Shown in pieces: positions 34,259-47,145 of a stretch of DNA of 64,000 nt (the first letter of the stretch is position 1; every line of letters begins with the position of its first letter). Made by a program: the position numbers and the translations under genes. Where the stretch lies: assembly GCA_035079385.1 (NCBI GenBank), contig JAVHKY010000003.1, positions 16,031,001 to 16,095,000 on the forward strand, given 5' to 3'. Under the pieces are notes generated by a model, which saw only the letters and a list, made by a program, of their open reading frames with translations, was not told the origin of the DNA and did not search any database. Origin of the DNA: Aspidiotus rigidus. Taxonomy: Eukaryota > Arthropoda > Insecta > Hemiptera > Diaspididae.

Positions 34259-37200
34259 ATGGACGACGAGTATGATGATGACAGGCCATGGCATGGAGAT
34301 ACAGGCGACGGCGAAGTAAGAAAGATTGAATAATCACTATAGTTTTTTAATGAATCAGATCAGATATTCTCGATACAGCATACACTTATTTCTAAAAACT
34401 CTTCTTTCTTCTCTCCTAATTAGTCTGAAGATGGACTCGAAGAAAATCCTCAACAAGTATTAGATGAATGTTTGGAAAGGTTTAGTACTCCAGATTATAT
34501 CATGGAACCGGGTATTTTCTTGCAATTAAAACGGTAAAGAATCTTCTTATGAACGCTATGACTAACTCATTTTAGAATGCGTAACACTAAATGATGAAAA
34601 ACGAAGGATATATTGTGCAAGGAAAGAGTTTTATTTATTTATTTTTGGCCCTACCTATCCTCTAGGAGTTATTTCCAACTTTTGGACTGCCAGCAGTCTT
34701 CATCGGAGAGAGGGACAGAGCCGAAATTGAATAATTAAAATTCGTAACTTCAATATACAGCTATACTTTGGAGTGAACTTTTACTCGTGATATTGACATC
34801 ATTCTCTGAAACCTTTTTACTGTTTTGTTGTTGCTTCATCTTGTGAATACATCATCTTGTAACCCCTGATGATTCAACTTAGATACTGCGTTCCTTATAG
34901 GAGTTGAAATACTGGATTTTTTCTATTTTTAGGTATTTCCAAGCTGGAGGAAACCCCGAGCAAGTTATCGATCTGTTATCTAGTAATTACAAAGCTGTAG
35001 CACAAATGACGAATCTCATTGCCGACTGGTTGATCCTAGCTGGTGGGTTGAAATATTAAATCAATTGTTTCATAAACTATGAGCACAACAATTGAAGTTA
35101 TAATTTTTATAGGCATGGAAATTACTGAAGTGCAAGCCATGGTAGAGAATCACCTCAAAGATATGATATTAAAATCCTTCGATCCTAAGAAAGCTGATAC
35201 AATTTTCACAGAGGAGGGAAAGGTTCGTTATTGTCATTATTATGTTAGTCATTATTCTACAGATCTCTAAAAGTTCTATTTTTTTTTTAATTTGTAGACA
35301 CCGTCATGGTTACCAGAAATGATAGAACACCCTACTTGGCGTTCGCTAATTTATCGTCTAGCTGAGGAATATCCAGATTGTCTCATGTTGAATTTTACCA
35401 TAAAAGTATTTATTTTTGTTACTATAAGATAAATTTTTGTGTCATTCTCTTGTACTTCATTATTTTGTCTGATTTCGTAGCTCATCTCAGATGCCGGTTT
35501 CCAAGCTGAAATTACAAGTATATCAACTGCAGCCCAACAAATGGAAGTATTCTCGAGTGTTTTAAAAACATCGATTACAAATTTTCTTCAAGCATCTCAC
35601 GAGGAACAACAGAAATACATAGAAGAATGTGCTGTAAGCGATTGACTATGTTTGTTTTTATTTTTTTACTGAGAAATCCTTTCGTCTCCATATAAACGAT
35701 ACAATCTCTTGAAATTCTGTCTTAGAGAATGGTCTGCCACGGTCAGCATACTTATGTATACAGTTCTGTGTTGTTGCAAGTATTATCAGCAGAACATAAG
35801 GGAGGCGTGAATATCAAACGATTACAACAAGAGATTTCAAAATGCGCCCAGAAGAAGTATGTACTATCGTATTTCATGTGCTTGTATTGAAATTCTCCTA
35901 AAACTTGAAGGAATTCTTGCTGTCTATGTAACGTTTTAGAAATGATATCACCGCAATAACTATGGCTCTGAATGGTGCTGCAAATTATCCTCAGGCATGT
36001 CAAGCTTTGTCTTCAATGTTATCCCGGAACTCTTTAAATCCTGCCGACATTACCGTACTTTATAAGAACTATACGGCTTCCGATCCACCTCCTGTAGAAT
36101 TGATTAGGATACCACAGTTTCTAGGTTTGTAGAACTAATTTATCGAATAATTTTTTAATGCAAGTCTATTATTATGGTATTCCGTGTCGCAGAACTTGTA
36201 ATTGACAGTTTATTCAAACCTGGAGTGAAATTAAATCCTGAATATAAGCCAAAATACATTTATCTACTGGCGTATGCTGCGAGCGTGTACGAAATCACAT
36301 CCAGTAAAAAAGCGGGGTTCAGAAAAAGTATTAATAAAGATGAATTGAAATCGACTACCTTAGCCATAGACAAAGTTCATTTGATTTGCTTCAATAACAA
36401 GGGCTCTACGGAACTCATTGCGGAAATTACCACATTATTTCAATACATAAGGTAACTTTCAGTGTTGATTTTCGGAAGTAATGTTTTAAATTAGACGTTG
36501 AGATCGGAATTTCTTACTATTTTCGTTCTCGTATCAGATTCCCCGTAGTTTCAATTGGCATTATTCGTTGGGTTGAATATGTAGTCATGGAACCAAGTTA
36601 TTTCAAGCTGTGTACTGAACACACACCGACACACTTAGCTCTTCTAGATGAAGTTGTCAGCTGTCATCCGCTGTTACATTTGATTGTTTTACGAATATTT
36701 ATAGAATTATTTGAATCGAAACAGCACGACCTCGATGTACTCGTACAGGTACAGTTCCTTGAAACTAAGTATAATTTCGCTTCGAATTTATTTCTTTCAC
36801 CTTTCTAGAACTATTTATATTATTATTATTTTTCAAACGTGAGAATTTATTTTACAATTTGTCAAATGACAAATCGTTTAGAGTAATTCAAAATAAGTTC
36901 ATCAAATTATACATTTTTATTGAAATTTTCTAGTTCAAAATTATTACCAGTTTTTCTCAACTTCACTAAACTGTTGGTAAACTTTTCATCTTCTTTAATA
37001 AAATACGTTGTAAAGATCTATTTGAATAACACAATTTCAACAATTTTTGATCTCTGAATTTTCAGCGTTTGAGAGTAAATTTTGAAAATAATTTCTTCCT
37101 TGTTTGCTATTTTGAAAAACTTGAACTCAAAGTTGTTAAATTGTAATTTTGTACTTATGAATATTCCTCTAGTAAATTCTGTATTTCAATTTTTACAGTT

Positions 37201-37741
37201 GGAAATTAGGAAAATGTTACTAGATAGGATGGTGAATTTGCTATGTAGTGGTTGTGTAGTCCCTGTCGTCAAGTATATTCAACAGTGCTGGCAGCGTGGA
37301 GATACTGATATCAGTCTTATCCGATATTTCGTCACCGAGGTCTGTTTTTGTTCTTGTTGTTCAATCTGGTTCTGAGAGCTGATTTAGAAAACTCGAGCAT
37401 CCAATCGACTATGTCGACATTCTTGCTCTGATTTACAGGTTTTAGAAGCAATTTCACCTCCGTATTCTGTTGAATTTGTCAACTTATTTCTACCCATCGT
37501 CGAAAACGACGAAATCACTGGGACAATGCGTTGCTGCGAAGGAGATACAGATCCTGTTTCAGAATTCATCGGTAATCATTTTTATACTTATCATAGCATG
37601 TTACTATGCGTTTTTCTATTGGTATTTCTACCATGCAAATTTTCAACTTAAGAATCCTAATCATTGTTTCTTTGCATTATTGAACAATTTCTCCTTCTAT
37701 ATTATTTTTTTACAGTACATTGCAAGGGTATGCTGATGTAA
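34259..37741 (+). CDS. NELFCD: Negative elongation factor C/D (TH1), 13 exons
   Basis: Exons 34259-34315, 34424-34533, 34933-35042, 35113-35222, 35298-35405, 35481-35633, 35726-35856, 35940-36124, 36193-36451, 36538-36748, 37199-37339, 37439-37571 and 37716-37741 join to 577 aa, close to the family length of about 580-590. NELF-C/D is a core helical subunit of the NELF complex, which with DSIF holds RNA polymerase II in promoter-proximal pausing in the nucleus. Matching segments in order: acidic MDDEYDDD start, [139 protein letters not shown] and [15 protein letters not shown]. The protein ends VHCKGMLM. The intron at about 34534-34932 carries a repeat scrap near 34625-34720. Confidence 0.96.
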
Positions 37742-38865
37742 GGCGGTTTGTATCAGCCGTCGTCCTGTTCGTTACCCAGGCGTCCCATGAGTGGAGCTAC
37801 TACGTTCATCCGTGAATTATGAGAAGAAAGAATAAAATTACTTTATATTTTCTTCGGTGACGCGAGCGGGATAGTGATGATGCTGCTCGTCGAGAATATT
37901 GAGGTCAAAGTGACATTTTGAACGTCAGGTGTGGCTGGAGTTTTTTATGTTGATGTTATTTTCTACAAATCTTCGTTGAATAGGAGAAGCAAGAACATTC
38001 AATGGGTAGCAATATATATTTATAATAAAATTAACTAACGTCGCATAATGAACAATATTCTAGAGGAATACATAGGAATTATGAAATTTATGAAATACAT
38101 AAATAAATTCATGTTTCATAAAATATTTTCTGTGATGGAATCTTAAAATATCCATTTGCAAAATGAAGAGAAACTTAATATTCCAACAATGTATATTACA
38201 TAATAGTGCGACAGTGGACTTGAAGTCATATCCATCAAGTTCAGCGTTTTGTATTTTACCAATAGTACGAATATTGCTGAGTTTTAACCGTAAATGGTTT
38301 CCTAATCTTGGCAGTTTTCAAGCCATTCTTCATTATTTAATTCAAATGATCGTCAATCATCGACTAACAAACGGTGATAAGAAAGTCTTCGACTGATAAA
38401 CGAAATTGAAAACAAACGTAATAATTTCCGAGTAGTCAAGCTGTCAGGAAACGAAATAACCAAACATTTCGAAGTAACTTCTCATCCTTTCATAATATCA
38501 ATAGGTTTTGGCCGTTTAAATCATTGATTTTTTACGAAAATTATTCAACAAAAATGAGCCAATATATCTGATTCGTAATTTTTCGGGTGCACAAAATACA
38601 TAAACTTGAAATTTTTGAGAACGAATTGCCTATTTGGTTTCAACTGATCGGATATCACAAGCAGAAAGAATCGTCTTGTTTCTTTGAAAAGTCGAATATT
38701 TCCGAAGTACAATTCGAACATCAATGACGACATACAAATGTATGTGTATATAACGAGGTGAAACACTACATAAACTAAATACTATTCTGCTGAGTACGAA
38801 TAGTTCAACTTGGGTGTTCATTACGTGTAAGGCAGACCGGTTAATTGAGTGTGTTCGTCATCTAG
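37742..38865. other. Convergent spacer between NELFCD and TADA3
   Basis: Contains the 3' UTRs of two convergent genes. Open frames at 38163-38396 and 38545-38821 lack any family signature. No repeat is recognised. Confidence 0.45.
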
Positions 38866-41046
38866 TCACGAGATTTCTTCTAATTTTAATAGAAGAGCTT
38901 CGCGTTCCTTCAGCAACTTCCAGGCATCTTCAGCCTCTTTCCTACTTAAATGTTTCTTTTTCAATTTCAGAGCCATATTCTTCATATTAATATCAGCCAA
39001 CTATCATGAAACAAGACATTAAGATTCATTATGTACTTGAGATTGAAACTATTATCATTTCAACAAAATTTGAACATACCTCGCTATTGATTCCTTTCAA
39101 CTGGTTCTTAATTTGTTGTCTTTTGAATTCAGTCTTTGCTATTTGCAGCAGGTGTTGCAATATTTTTTTATTTTTAGTTGCTACAGAATCAAGTTCCTCG
39201 TGACAACGTTTTAGTTCCGATAAAACTTCGTCCGAGTCTTCCTGCGTAAAAAAAAAAAGTACCATTAAAACGAAGTTCTGTAATGACTACTTTAATAGTT
39301 ATACTGAATTCTTTATGCTTCAGTTACTTGATTAGTTTCATTCGTAGGATCAAGAAATCCAATTGCTTCTAGTTCTTTTCGAACTTTCTTCTCAAAACAT
39401 TGCGACGAGTGATAAAATGGTAACTTTCGATAATTTTGATCCATTTCAGAATAATCTCCATCTAATTAGGTCAAAGAAAATTAAAAACATTCTTCCAAGT
39501 GAAACGATATATATATATATATATATATTTTTTTTTTAATAAAACGTACTCGTGGAGATAAATCCATTAGTACTTAGATCTTTTGATTTCTTGACTAAGG
39601 GCTGACCAAAATTTTCGTTGATTTCTTTATCAACTCGATCTGCAAAGATACGAACGTGAATAAAATAAGTAAAGATGATTAGTAGTAGACAGTAATAATT
39701 CCTCACTTCTTTTAGAAACACCGGACGACGAAGGGATATGTTCTTCGACTAACGCAGAAACAAGCCGTTGCACCATGGGGCCAGGAACACAGTTTCTAGC
39801 CCTAAGAAATACAGACTGCTAAAAAATTTCGAATTCATTCCTGTCAACTTCATTAACTGAACACAACTTACGTGACAGGATCTATTTCTTTCGTGCTTTT
39901 CTCTTCGTCTATATCGTTCTCGCTTTTAACCCACGTCGGAGCATCTCTCTCATCTTTTGAGTCTTTTTCGGCCCATCGTAATGAATAGTGAGTTCCCAGA
40001 GATGGTATTTTCTTGAAATCTTCTTTATCGTAGAGATCATACGATCGAATCATCTCTTCCAGAAACTGTTGGAAAAAATACGCTTATCAACTTCAGAGAA
40101 GTTTGGAAGTATATCCAAAATAATATTCACAGTATTGACGAACTTTAATGTCATCTATAGAGATATCTGCACAGTATGGCTCGACCATGCTCCAGAATTT
40201 ATTCGTTATATCATTTCTGGCTATTGGTACGACAGACGGTGGTACGAGAGGAATACTCCTTTTTGGTAATTGATGTTTGTTGGTCAATTCCTACAAAAAA
40301 CAGTTACATTTGTAAATACACAAGAGAAAACGATTCTCAATTTTTTTGTTATTTCACACAACTGATGGAATACCTTCAAATCGTCGGCTGATTCATCATC
40401 TGTGTCATCCACATCTCTCACCGTATTCATTGAATCTTTATTCTCATCGGCCTGATCGGTATCAACAGCATCAGAATCATTTCTATCATCATATTTTCGG
40501 TATTTCTTCTAGATTTTAAATTTTAAATGAAAACCTGATTTCAACGCTATATCTTTTTAGAATGTTAATATACTCACTGCTTTGGCAACAGATAAACTAG
40601 AGCGTTTGAATTTCACATCATCCGCGGCTGATATTTGTTCAATTTCCGAGTGAAGTGTTCGTTGTCTAAGAACAACATTCGATAGTAACGTTTCCAGTTC
40701 AACCTGAAGTCGATCTAGATCTTCAATTCCAATACCTTCCTCTTTTGGACGACGTAAAACTGAAAGATGTACATCAATCACGCGTGAAGAATCCTTTCAT
40801 CCAGAATTTGAACTGAAACTTCATCAAAACTTCATCTTCTTACTTACCAGCAGTATACGTTTGTAAATACTTCTCTGGGTCTACTGTTCTCAGAACTGGC
40901 AATATTATTTCTTTATCCTCTTTAAATGGACTATTTTCACCGAATTTGGAATCTTTGTGTTTGGAAGTGCTTGTACTCGGATTTGCACAGTCTTTCATTC
41001 TTCTTGAGCCCGGCTTTTTCGGAGAATGCTTATTCCTAACATACAT
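38866..41046 (-). CDS. TADA3: Transcriptional adapter 3 (ADA3, SAGA/ATAC subunit), ten exons
   Basis: Minus-strand exons 41046-40848, 40759-40578, 40508-40374, 40290-40144, 40065-39872, 39801-39707, 39639-39550, 39461-39328, 39241-39080 and 39000-38866 join to 490 aa. ADA3 links ADA2 and the GCN5 acetyltransferase in the SAGA and ATAC histone-acetylating coactivators. Family segments in order: EGIGIEDLDRLQVELETLLSN, RNDITNKFWSMVEPYCADIS, IPSLGTHYSLRWAEKD, PGPMVQRLVSALVEE, the pair KKVRKELEAIGFLDP and EDSDEVLSELKRCHEELD, and the C-terminal SRKEAEDAWKLLKEREALL. The first exon and the acidic third exon are lineage-specific, low-complexity additions. Start choice within exon 1 is the first ATG of the open frame. 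Confidence 0.94.
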
Positions 41047-41340
41047 CTTTATCTGACACAGATAAACAGCATGAAAATAATGTCAAGTAATGATTTCGAC
41101 TTCAAGATAAATATCTTTGCGAAAATGGAGAGAAAAGTTATGTCTACCTCCTAAACGAAGGATTATAAATTCAAGTAACCAGAATTCCACTTGAAAATAT
41201 GGAAACGAATTCTAAATCACGAATTAGAAATTTTCCGCGGTTGAATAAAATTTGATTTCATTGTACATTTTATCAGAAAAATCACCTGGACTTACGACTC
41301 GTGTAAGTTTCCCAACAGTGGGGCCATGTTTGGCATTTAT

Positions 41341-41647
41341 TCAAGTCGAAAATTTTATGATGCATGTATAACGCTTAGGTTGGCAGCCTTGGAGAACAGA
41401 GTGCTGGAGTCTGCAGGGCTGATTTCGATAGTGGGAAGCTAAAGAGGGTAAGGGTACCTCATCGGTAGGGACTAGGGTTGTCCATGAGTATGAATAATGT
41501 TTTTGAGGTTCGGTTATTGTAGTATTCTGCCGATAACTTTTCAGTTTTTGGTACCAAAGCATGAGTAATGTTACCCTCACGTCTTTTTTCATGCAACCAG
41601 CTTCCATAATTTTTATATTCTTCAATCAAATTCTCGGCTGCCTTCAT
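41341..41647 (-). other. Unrecognised short open frames, possibly mobile-element debris
   Basis: On the minus strand a 62-codon frame from 41647 (ENLIEEYKNYGSWLHEKRRE) follows an acceptor-like tcctag. A second overlapping frame continues to 41341. The first part is charged and protein-like, but I know no family and no partner exon is evident. Confidence 0.25.
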
Positions 41648-42116
41648 TTTGTTGAGGAGAGCGTTTCCTAGGAATTAACCATTTTTATTGAAAAATACCA
41701 ACTTACTTAATGTATCTGATTTACATAATTATTACAGTTTGAGGTCTCATTACGTCGATGCTTCTTTTATTTTGTACCTTTCCACGGAAAACCATAAACG
41801 TCGAAGTGCTGAAACGTCTCTTGAAATATAAATTGCGCACAAAAATTATTTTATAGCATGAAATATTTCTTTCTGCTTTTAAATGGCACAGTGGTAGACT
41901 TGGATGAGTGATGGTAAAAAATCGAATATTACTTAGAGGTTCCTGAAGTTCTCGACACCGAGAAAGTAAGAGAATTTAAAATTGATGTCACGTCTCGTTC
42001 ATTTGAATCAGAAGCGGATATAAACTTTTTTTAGTCTGGAAAAATATCTATCTTATGAGGAATTGTTTTGTGAACCATAATTAAGACGTTTTCGACGGTA
42101 CCACAGTACAACTACG
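41648..42116. other. Spacer upstream of TADA3 debris
   Basis: AT-rich, no gene or repeat recognised. Confidence 0.35.
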
Positions 42117-42121
42117 AAAAA

Positions 42122-42193
<72 letters not shown>
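42117..42193. repeat. (AAAT)n microsatellite
   Basis: About 18 perfect copies of a tetranucleotide (aaat in the plus strand). It generates a spurious YLFIYLFI-repeat open frame on the minus strand. Confidence 0.97.
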
Positions 42194-42666
42194 AGGCACA
42201 CTCTAATATTTTATTAACGTCGATGAGAAAATCCCAAGTTTTTAAAAATCTTTTCTTCTTCTTTTTATTTGAGTTTGAGGTACGTCTTCTTAAGGATATT
42301 TTGACACTCTTTGTTTTCTCAAACTCACCCAATAATTTTCTTATAGATAATTTTTCTTAATTTTTTAGGATTTATGAAGGTTCTCAAACGTTTTTCGATG
42401 ATAGATGGCGAAATATAATCGACATCCACCATGTGAGAGTAATGCCAATAAGCCTGATGAAAACATGGAAGAACCAGGCATGATTATGAATCGATTGAAT
42501 AAGGGCTTGGGAAATTATGACTAAAAAAAGAATTTGGGAATGTCAATGTACTAACCTCTCGTTTTACTTTGTGACTTGGATACGTACTCCTTAAAATCTA
42601 ACTGTTCTACCTCAACAAATTCTTACAACTTAACACAACATACGTTAATAATATATAAGTCTGTCA

Positions 42667-42825
42667 AAAATGTTCATTTTATCATTCTATTATCTATTTA
42701 ATTATTTATAAAATGTATAACTCCCGCCATATTACACAAAATAACTTGTAATCCGTCGAGTAAATAGCCCAATAGGTAGCTGAAATGCTCGTTAAAATAA
42801 ATAAATAAATTAATTAATTAAATTT

Positions 42826-42855
<30 letters not shown>
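42667..42855 (+). mobile_element. Short retroposed insertion with poly(A) tail and 10 bp target-site duplication
   Basis: The ~190 bp insert ends in an AT-rich tail and a run of ~22 A. It is flanked by identical aagtctgtca copies at 42657-42666 and 42856-42865. That structure is diagnostic of target-primed reverse transcription. It is non-coding, so it is a SINE or a heavily 5'-truncated LINE end. Confidence 0.75.
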
Positions 42856-42856
<1 letters not shown>

Positions 42857-42865
42857 GTCTGTCAG

Positions 42866-43483
42866 TATGTTTTCTTTATTTACCTTTTGTGTTTACAAAA
42901 TAGAAAACGACATTCTGTTTCGTCAGGTAATTATGTGGCTGGCTTTGTGACCCCAACATGAAAGAGAAGAGAATGAGGGGTTTGCAAGTTATTTGATTTC
43001 CTCCCGATAAAGATTACCTAGTAAAATATTTCCTAGATAAAATTGATGGGCTAAGTTAGATAGTGAGAGAGAACTGTTAAAGCCGAATATCTTGTCGGAT
43101 GATTTCTAATAGATGGCGTTCAGCAAAATACATTCATACATTATCTCAGTTCGCCTTGGGCGAGTAACAAGGATAGTTCATTTGTTTTGCGTAATTTCCT
43201 CATAACAATGATTCAGTCATTTACCCATTATTCTTGAATGTTTTTATTTTTGAGGAGTCTTTTAAATCGTTTCCAGATCGTCGGAACGTGCTCTCCATCC
43301 TATTCCGTATTGATTCGTCGAGATTCATTTTCTTCTTTTCTCTTTCTCTTTCTCTCTCTCCTCTTTCGATAATAACATCTATAATCATTTTTCAAGTCTA
43401 TTGATTATCTACAGACACGAGTTCTGCATCTATGGTGAATTTATAGAAAAGATTTTGAATGTCCATAAGAAATCTGAATAAAA
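42866..43483. promoter_or_regulatory. Upstream region of the first MDP1-like gene
   Basis: No coding frame. A polypyrimidine stretch lies at about 43328-43367. It presumably holds the promoter of the gene starting at 43484. Confidence 0.35.
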
Positions 43484-45892
43484 ATGTGGCAAAATTTCAA
43501 ATTTGAAATTTTTGAAATTCTACCGGCAGTAATTATTTTTGATTGTGGTAAATACCTTTATCTCTCTGTATTATCTTCTCATGTTAAATTTTAGTTCTTG
43601 GTACTTCTGCTTTACTAATAAAATTTATCCAAATTACAGATTTCACGTTATGGCCTTTTTTGTTCGATTTTCATGCTGAAGCTCCGTTCAGATTGATAGA
43701 GTAAGTCTCTTTATTATTTTAAAACAGGGCTCAAAAAAATTTTCGTGGTTTACTGGTTTATGAAAATTCGACTGGGATTTCATAATTCTCGATGTGTTCT
43801 TCCACATGTGGTCCTATAAGAAATTGACGGCTGAATTCGAAATGATGATTTTTCATTCGTAAACCAAACCATTACCTATTAGTCTTCTTTTTTGACAAGT
43901 AAAAGAGCTATAAGAGGGCTCTTCGTATAGATCAATCAGGATTCGGAAGTGATTCAAAAATTGATGAGTCCAAAGTCGTGAAACTGGCTGTTTTTCGTGA
44001 AACAAGATGAAGTGTGTTCCTACTTTGAAGTGAAACGTTGGACTAAGCAAACCCTCGTCTCGATTATCAACTTCCTGCTCCACACTCTGCAGAAATTAAT
44101 TTCTCTGACAAAGACGCGTGCGGTAGTAGGTATTCAATGCACTCGCTCCGACGCTTCAGCCTCTTTCACTTTGATCACCCTTCAGTCCATGCTGTAGGTC
44201 GAGGCCATAAGTAATACTCTCTCCTCCCAGTATATTCAGTTGCTTTCATGTCTCGCTAGATGATGGTTATTTAACCGAAAGCCCTCCGGTCTGCAACGGC
44301 TTAACCTCACATGTTTTCAGTGCAAGCCTCCAAAGTCTTAGCACAGCAAGTGTTGAGACCTAGACCTACATAATCGAGAATAAGCCTACATGTGACAGTT
44401 TTGCGGGATAGTTTCACGAATCTAACTCTATTTCAAAAGTATATAAAATTATCAAAGTGGTATTCACCAACTATAAAGTTCGAACTTACTCGGTAACGTT
44501 CGTGGGTCAAAATCTAATTGGTCAAAAGTTTAATGGATGCAGAACATTTCAAGAAAGAGTAGAATTATAAAATCGAGAGTGAAGTCTTCTAGCTAAACAT
44601 AGCTTCAATTGTTATTCATCTATTTTTTGTTGGTTCTTTTCAATTGAAGCGCTGCGTGTGAAAGGGGCCTCCGTTCTATGCATGAGGCATACATTAGACG
44701 GAGGCCCCTTTTACACGCAGCGCTTCAATTATTATCATTATTATTTATACCACTAAGAGTAATGCTCTATTTATTTATTTTCGCTGTTTTTCAGGAATGG
44801 CACTGTGCTAGACAATAGAAATAGGAGGGTCTCTTATTACAAAGGTGTTCCGGATATGTTGAAACTCCTGGTTGAACATAATATAAGGATAGGGGTTGTT
44901 AACCACACTAAAAAGCCGAATGAGCTGAAACAAATTCTCAACGCGCTTGGTTGGATGAAATACATATCGTACATGATGTTTCACAATGGACCTGTTGGTC
45001 AACATGTTAAAGAGTATGTTGAATTATTATTCATCATTGTAAGATGATATGGAGTGCTACCCGAAACTCACAGATATCTGCACCCACGTTGAAAGCAACG
45101 TTTACAGGAAATTATTTATACTCTTAGATCGATTTCGAACTACTTGCTTATTCATAAATAAGGCAGAACTCCCTCTGCCAATAACTGCACAAAATACATT
45201 TCCTACTCATTAAATTGAGAAACTGGTGAAGCCGAAGCATGAATGCAAAGATGCTACGCTATCCATCGCTCTAAAAGCCATTATGCTACCCCCTCATATG
45301 AGGTTGGCTTATCTCTCTCAGGATTTGCCTATACAAATGAACCAATGGTATCGTCAAGATACTTTACGATCTACCCTAATAAGGATTCCTCAAAGCAAAA
45401 GAAACGTTTATTGTACTGCTGTACGTATTGACATTTGTAGGGAGAAAAGAAAAAAAGGAATAAGATTTATTATTTTTCATAAGGTAGTCCTTGCACATTT
45501 TCGGCATACGAGTGCACTCCTCTTCTCTTTTGTCTTTCAATTATGAAATTTTTACCTGGTACTTTCATTTTTGTCACAGTTTAATAGAAAAAGAACGTTT
45601 GGAACATCGCAGTATCTTATATTTTGATGAATTACCGTACAATCTTGTGAGAACGGAGCGCTTGGGAGTGATTTCTGCTCTTGCTGAATATGGAATGAAT
45701 CCTGACTCATTAGGCGACGGTTTGAAGGAGTACGTGGACCGATATAAATTTCCCCGAACGAAAAGTCCAGAAGAAATATTCGACCATGCTACCGCAGGAC
45801 GAATAAGGAAAAAAGCAACAACCCCCCCTTCACCTTGGCCAAAATTGACGAAGCCCTCATATTATTTTGTCAGTACTACTCCGGAGACTTAG
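43484..45892 (+). CDS. MDP1-like HAD-superfamily phosphatase, paralogue a, degenerate active site
   Basis: Exons 43484-43547, 43640-43700, 44795-45013 and 45580-45892 join to 218 aa. MDP1 is a small magnesium-dependent HAD phosphatase acting on protein tyrosine phosphates and sugar-linked adducts. Motif I is split by intron 1 and reads FDCDFTLWPFLFDFH (nucleophile D20, acid/base D22). Motif II, normally (A)SRT, is VNHT here. The motif III lysine is replaced in HNGPVGQHV, and the motif IV acidic pair is FDE (YFDELPYN). Intron positions and phases, and the 61 bp second exon, are identical to paralogues b and c. Intron 2 holds the 33-bp-arm hairpin. The C-terminus has a 40-residue proline-rich extension. 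The changes suggest altered or lost catalysis. Confidence 0.85.
44642..44730. repeat. Near-perfect hairpin, 33 bp arms, 23 bp loop
   Basis: Arms 44642-44674 and 44698-44730 pair with one mismatch (position 44660 g opposite a-type pairing). The arm core is gcgctgcgtgtgaaaggggc and the loop is tctatgcatgaggcatacatt(ag). GC content of the arms is far above the surrounding AT-rich intron. It lies 65 bp before exon 3 of MDP1-like gene a. It could be a short foldback element or a small-RNA precursor. Confidence 0.93.
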
Positions 45893-46607
45893 TTACAAAT
45901 CAAATACATGGATGATTAGAATTATACGTTTTCTGGTCAATTTGTAGCAAGATTATTTTATTTATTTATTTATTTTTAATACCACTCCCTCAAACAATTT
46001 CGATCGTCATCCAGGACCACGTTCATCAAGATGTACCTAGGTAGTACCATGTTAACCAAAGGCGTACATGGCTTATAAGTAACAATTTTGCTTACAAGTC
46101 TGAAATTTCATAAAGTGAATAGATAAAACGTCAGAGTACTCGCCCTCCCACTGACAAAAGGTTACTTGAGTATGATTCACATTTTTGATGTATAAGGGGT
46201 CTATAGTGGAATATTTTTTTGTTTTGTGTTTTTCAATCAATAAAACATTTGATTTGCTCCACTAAAGAAAAATTATGACGTTTCGAGGCTTTGTGCTTGG
46301 TCACAGAAATTAAGCTGTACAAAAAAATTACTGGGTGTTAGCCTTGAGAACGTTGGCAGTAGGAAATTTGCGATGGATAGCTGGTTATTCAGTCAAACAA
46401 GACCTCTCTAAAAACAAGTTGACGGGCATCATTGGCCACCATATTTAATCATTACGTCATTATTTATCCTCACACTTCCCTGTTCAGGTGAAGAATTTGC
46501 ACAATAAGCGGAGCTATTTAACATGCCTTAATGGCTGAGTTTTGCATTTTGCCTTGGCTCTTAGTCTAAGACATAATAGTCCTATTGTTATTTCAAAATA
46601 CCTATGC
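45893..46607. other. Spacer downstream of MDP1-like gene a with MITE remnant
   Basis: The segment about 46431-46480 (ggccaccatatttaatcattacgtcatta) matches the terminal repeat of the element at 57993-58262, so a related, partly lost copy sits here. No genes. Confidence 0.5.
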
Positions 46608-46807
46608 ATCTTTGCGGTCTTAATGCAGGGCGCGAAGTTGCGTTTTGTTCTCTAGAGAGGGCGCACGCAAGCGCCATACATACTTGTACGTTGAAAACAT
46701 TGTTGTACATGGAACGTTATGTGAACCAAAAAAGAAAAAACAGCGTACACCACACAATAGATTGATTCCCTGGTGACGTCGATGAATCAAATACGCGCAA
46801 ATGAGTC

Positions 46808-47145
46808 GCAAACTAAGCAGGTTAGATGCTGCAGCTGTCTCCCTTTGAAGATGTAAACAAACTTTTTTGTGTGGTAATTCTCATAAGAATCACCAAGCGT
46901 TTGCAAAAATGTCAATATTTCAAAAATAAACAATATGTTAATGATGGATGATCTTAATATACAGTACAAAGTGAAAGGTTTGTATTTCATGAAACAAGAC
47001 CACTCATTTTCAATAAATTGTTTATTTTTAAAATATTTGCATTTTAATGAACTTTACCAGTATTTTATCCTTTTGGGAAACAACACGCAAAAAGTTTGTT
47101 TACTTTTTGAATGGAGATAGCTGCAGCAGGCAGCTAGTCTGTTTT
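46808..47145. repeat. Foldback-type inverted repeat with ~135 bp arms
   Basis: 46808-46940 and the reverse complement of about 47005-47145 share gctgcagct, tctcc, gtaaacaaactttttt, gcaaa…atatttcaaaaataaacaat and other blocks, with several indels; I estimate roughly 75% identity. A further inverted match (tgcggtcttaatgcagg near 46614 versus the complement of about 47558-47580) suggests a larger element, about 46.6-47.6 kb. No transposase is seen. Confidence 0.6.

Noticed and set aside
42081..42332. Minus-strand frame with YLFIYLFIYL repeats
   Set aside because: It is the translation of the (AAAT)n microsatellite.
45226..45546. 106-codon plus-strand frame
   Set aside because: It lies in intron 3 of MDP1-like gene a, with no family signal and no phase-compatible splice sites.
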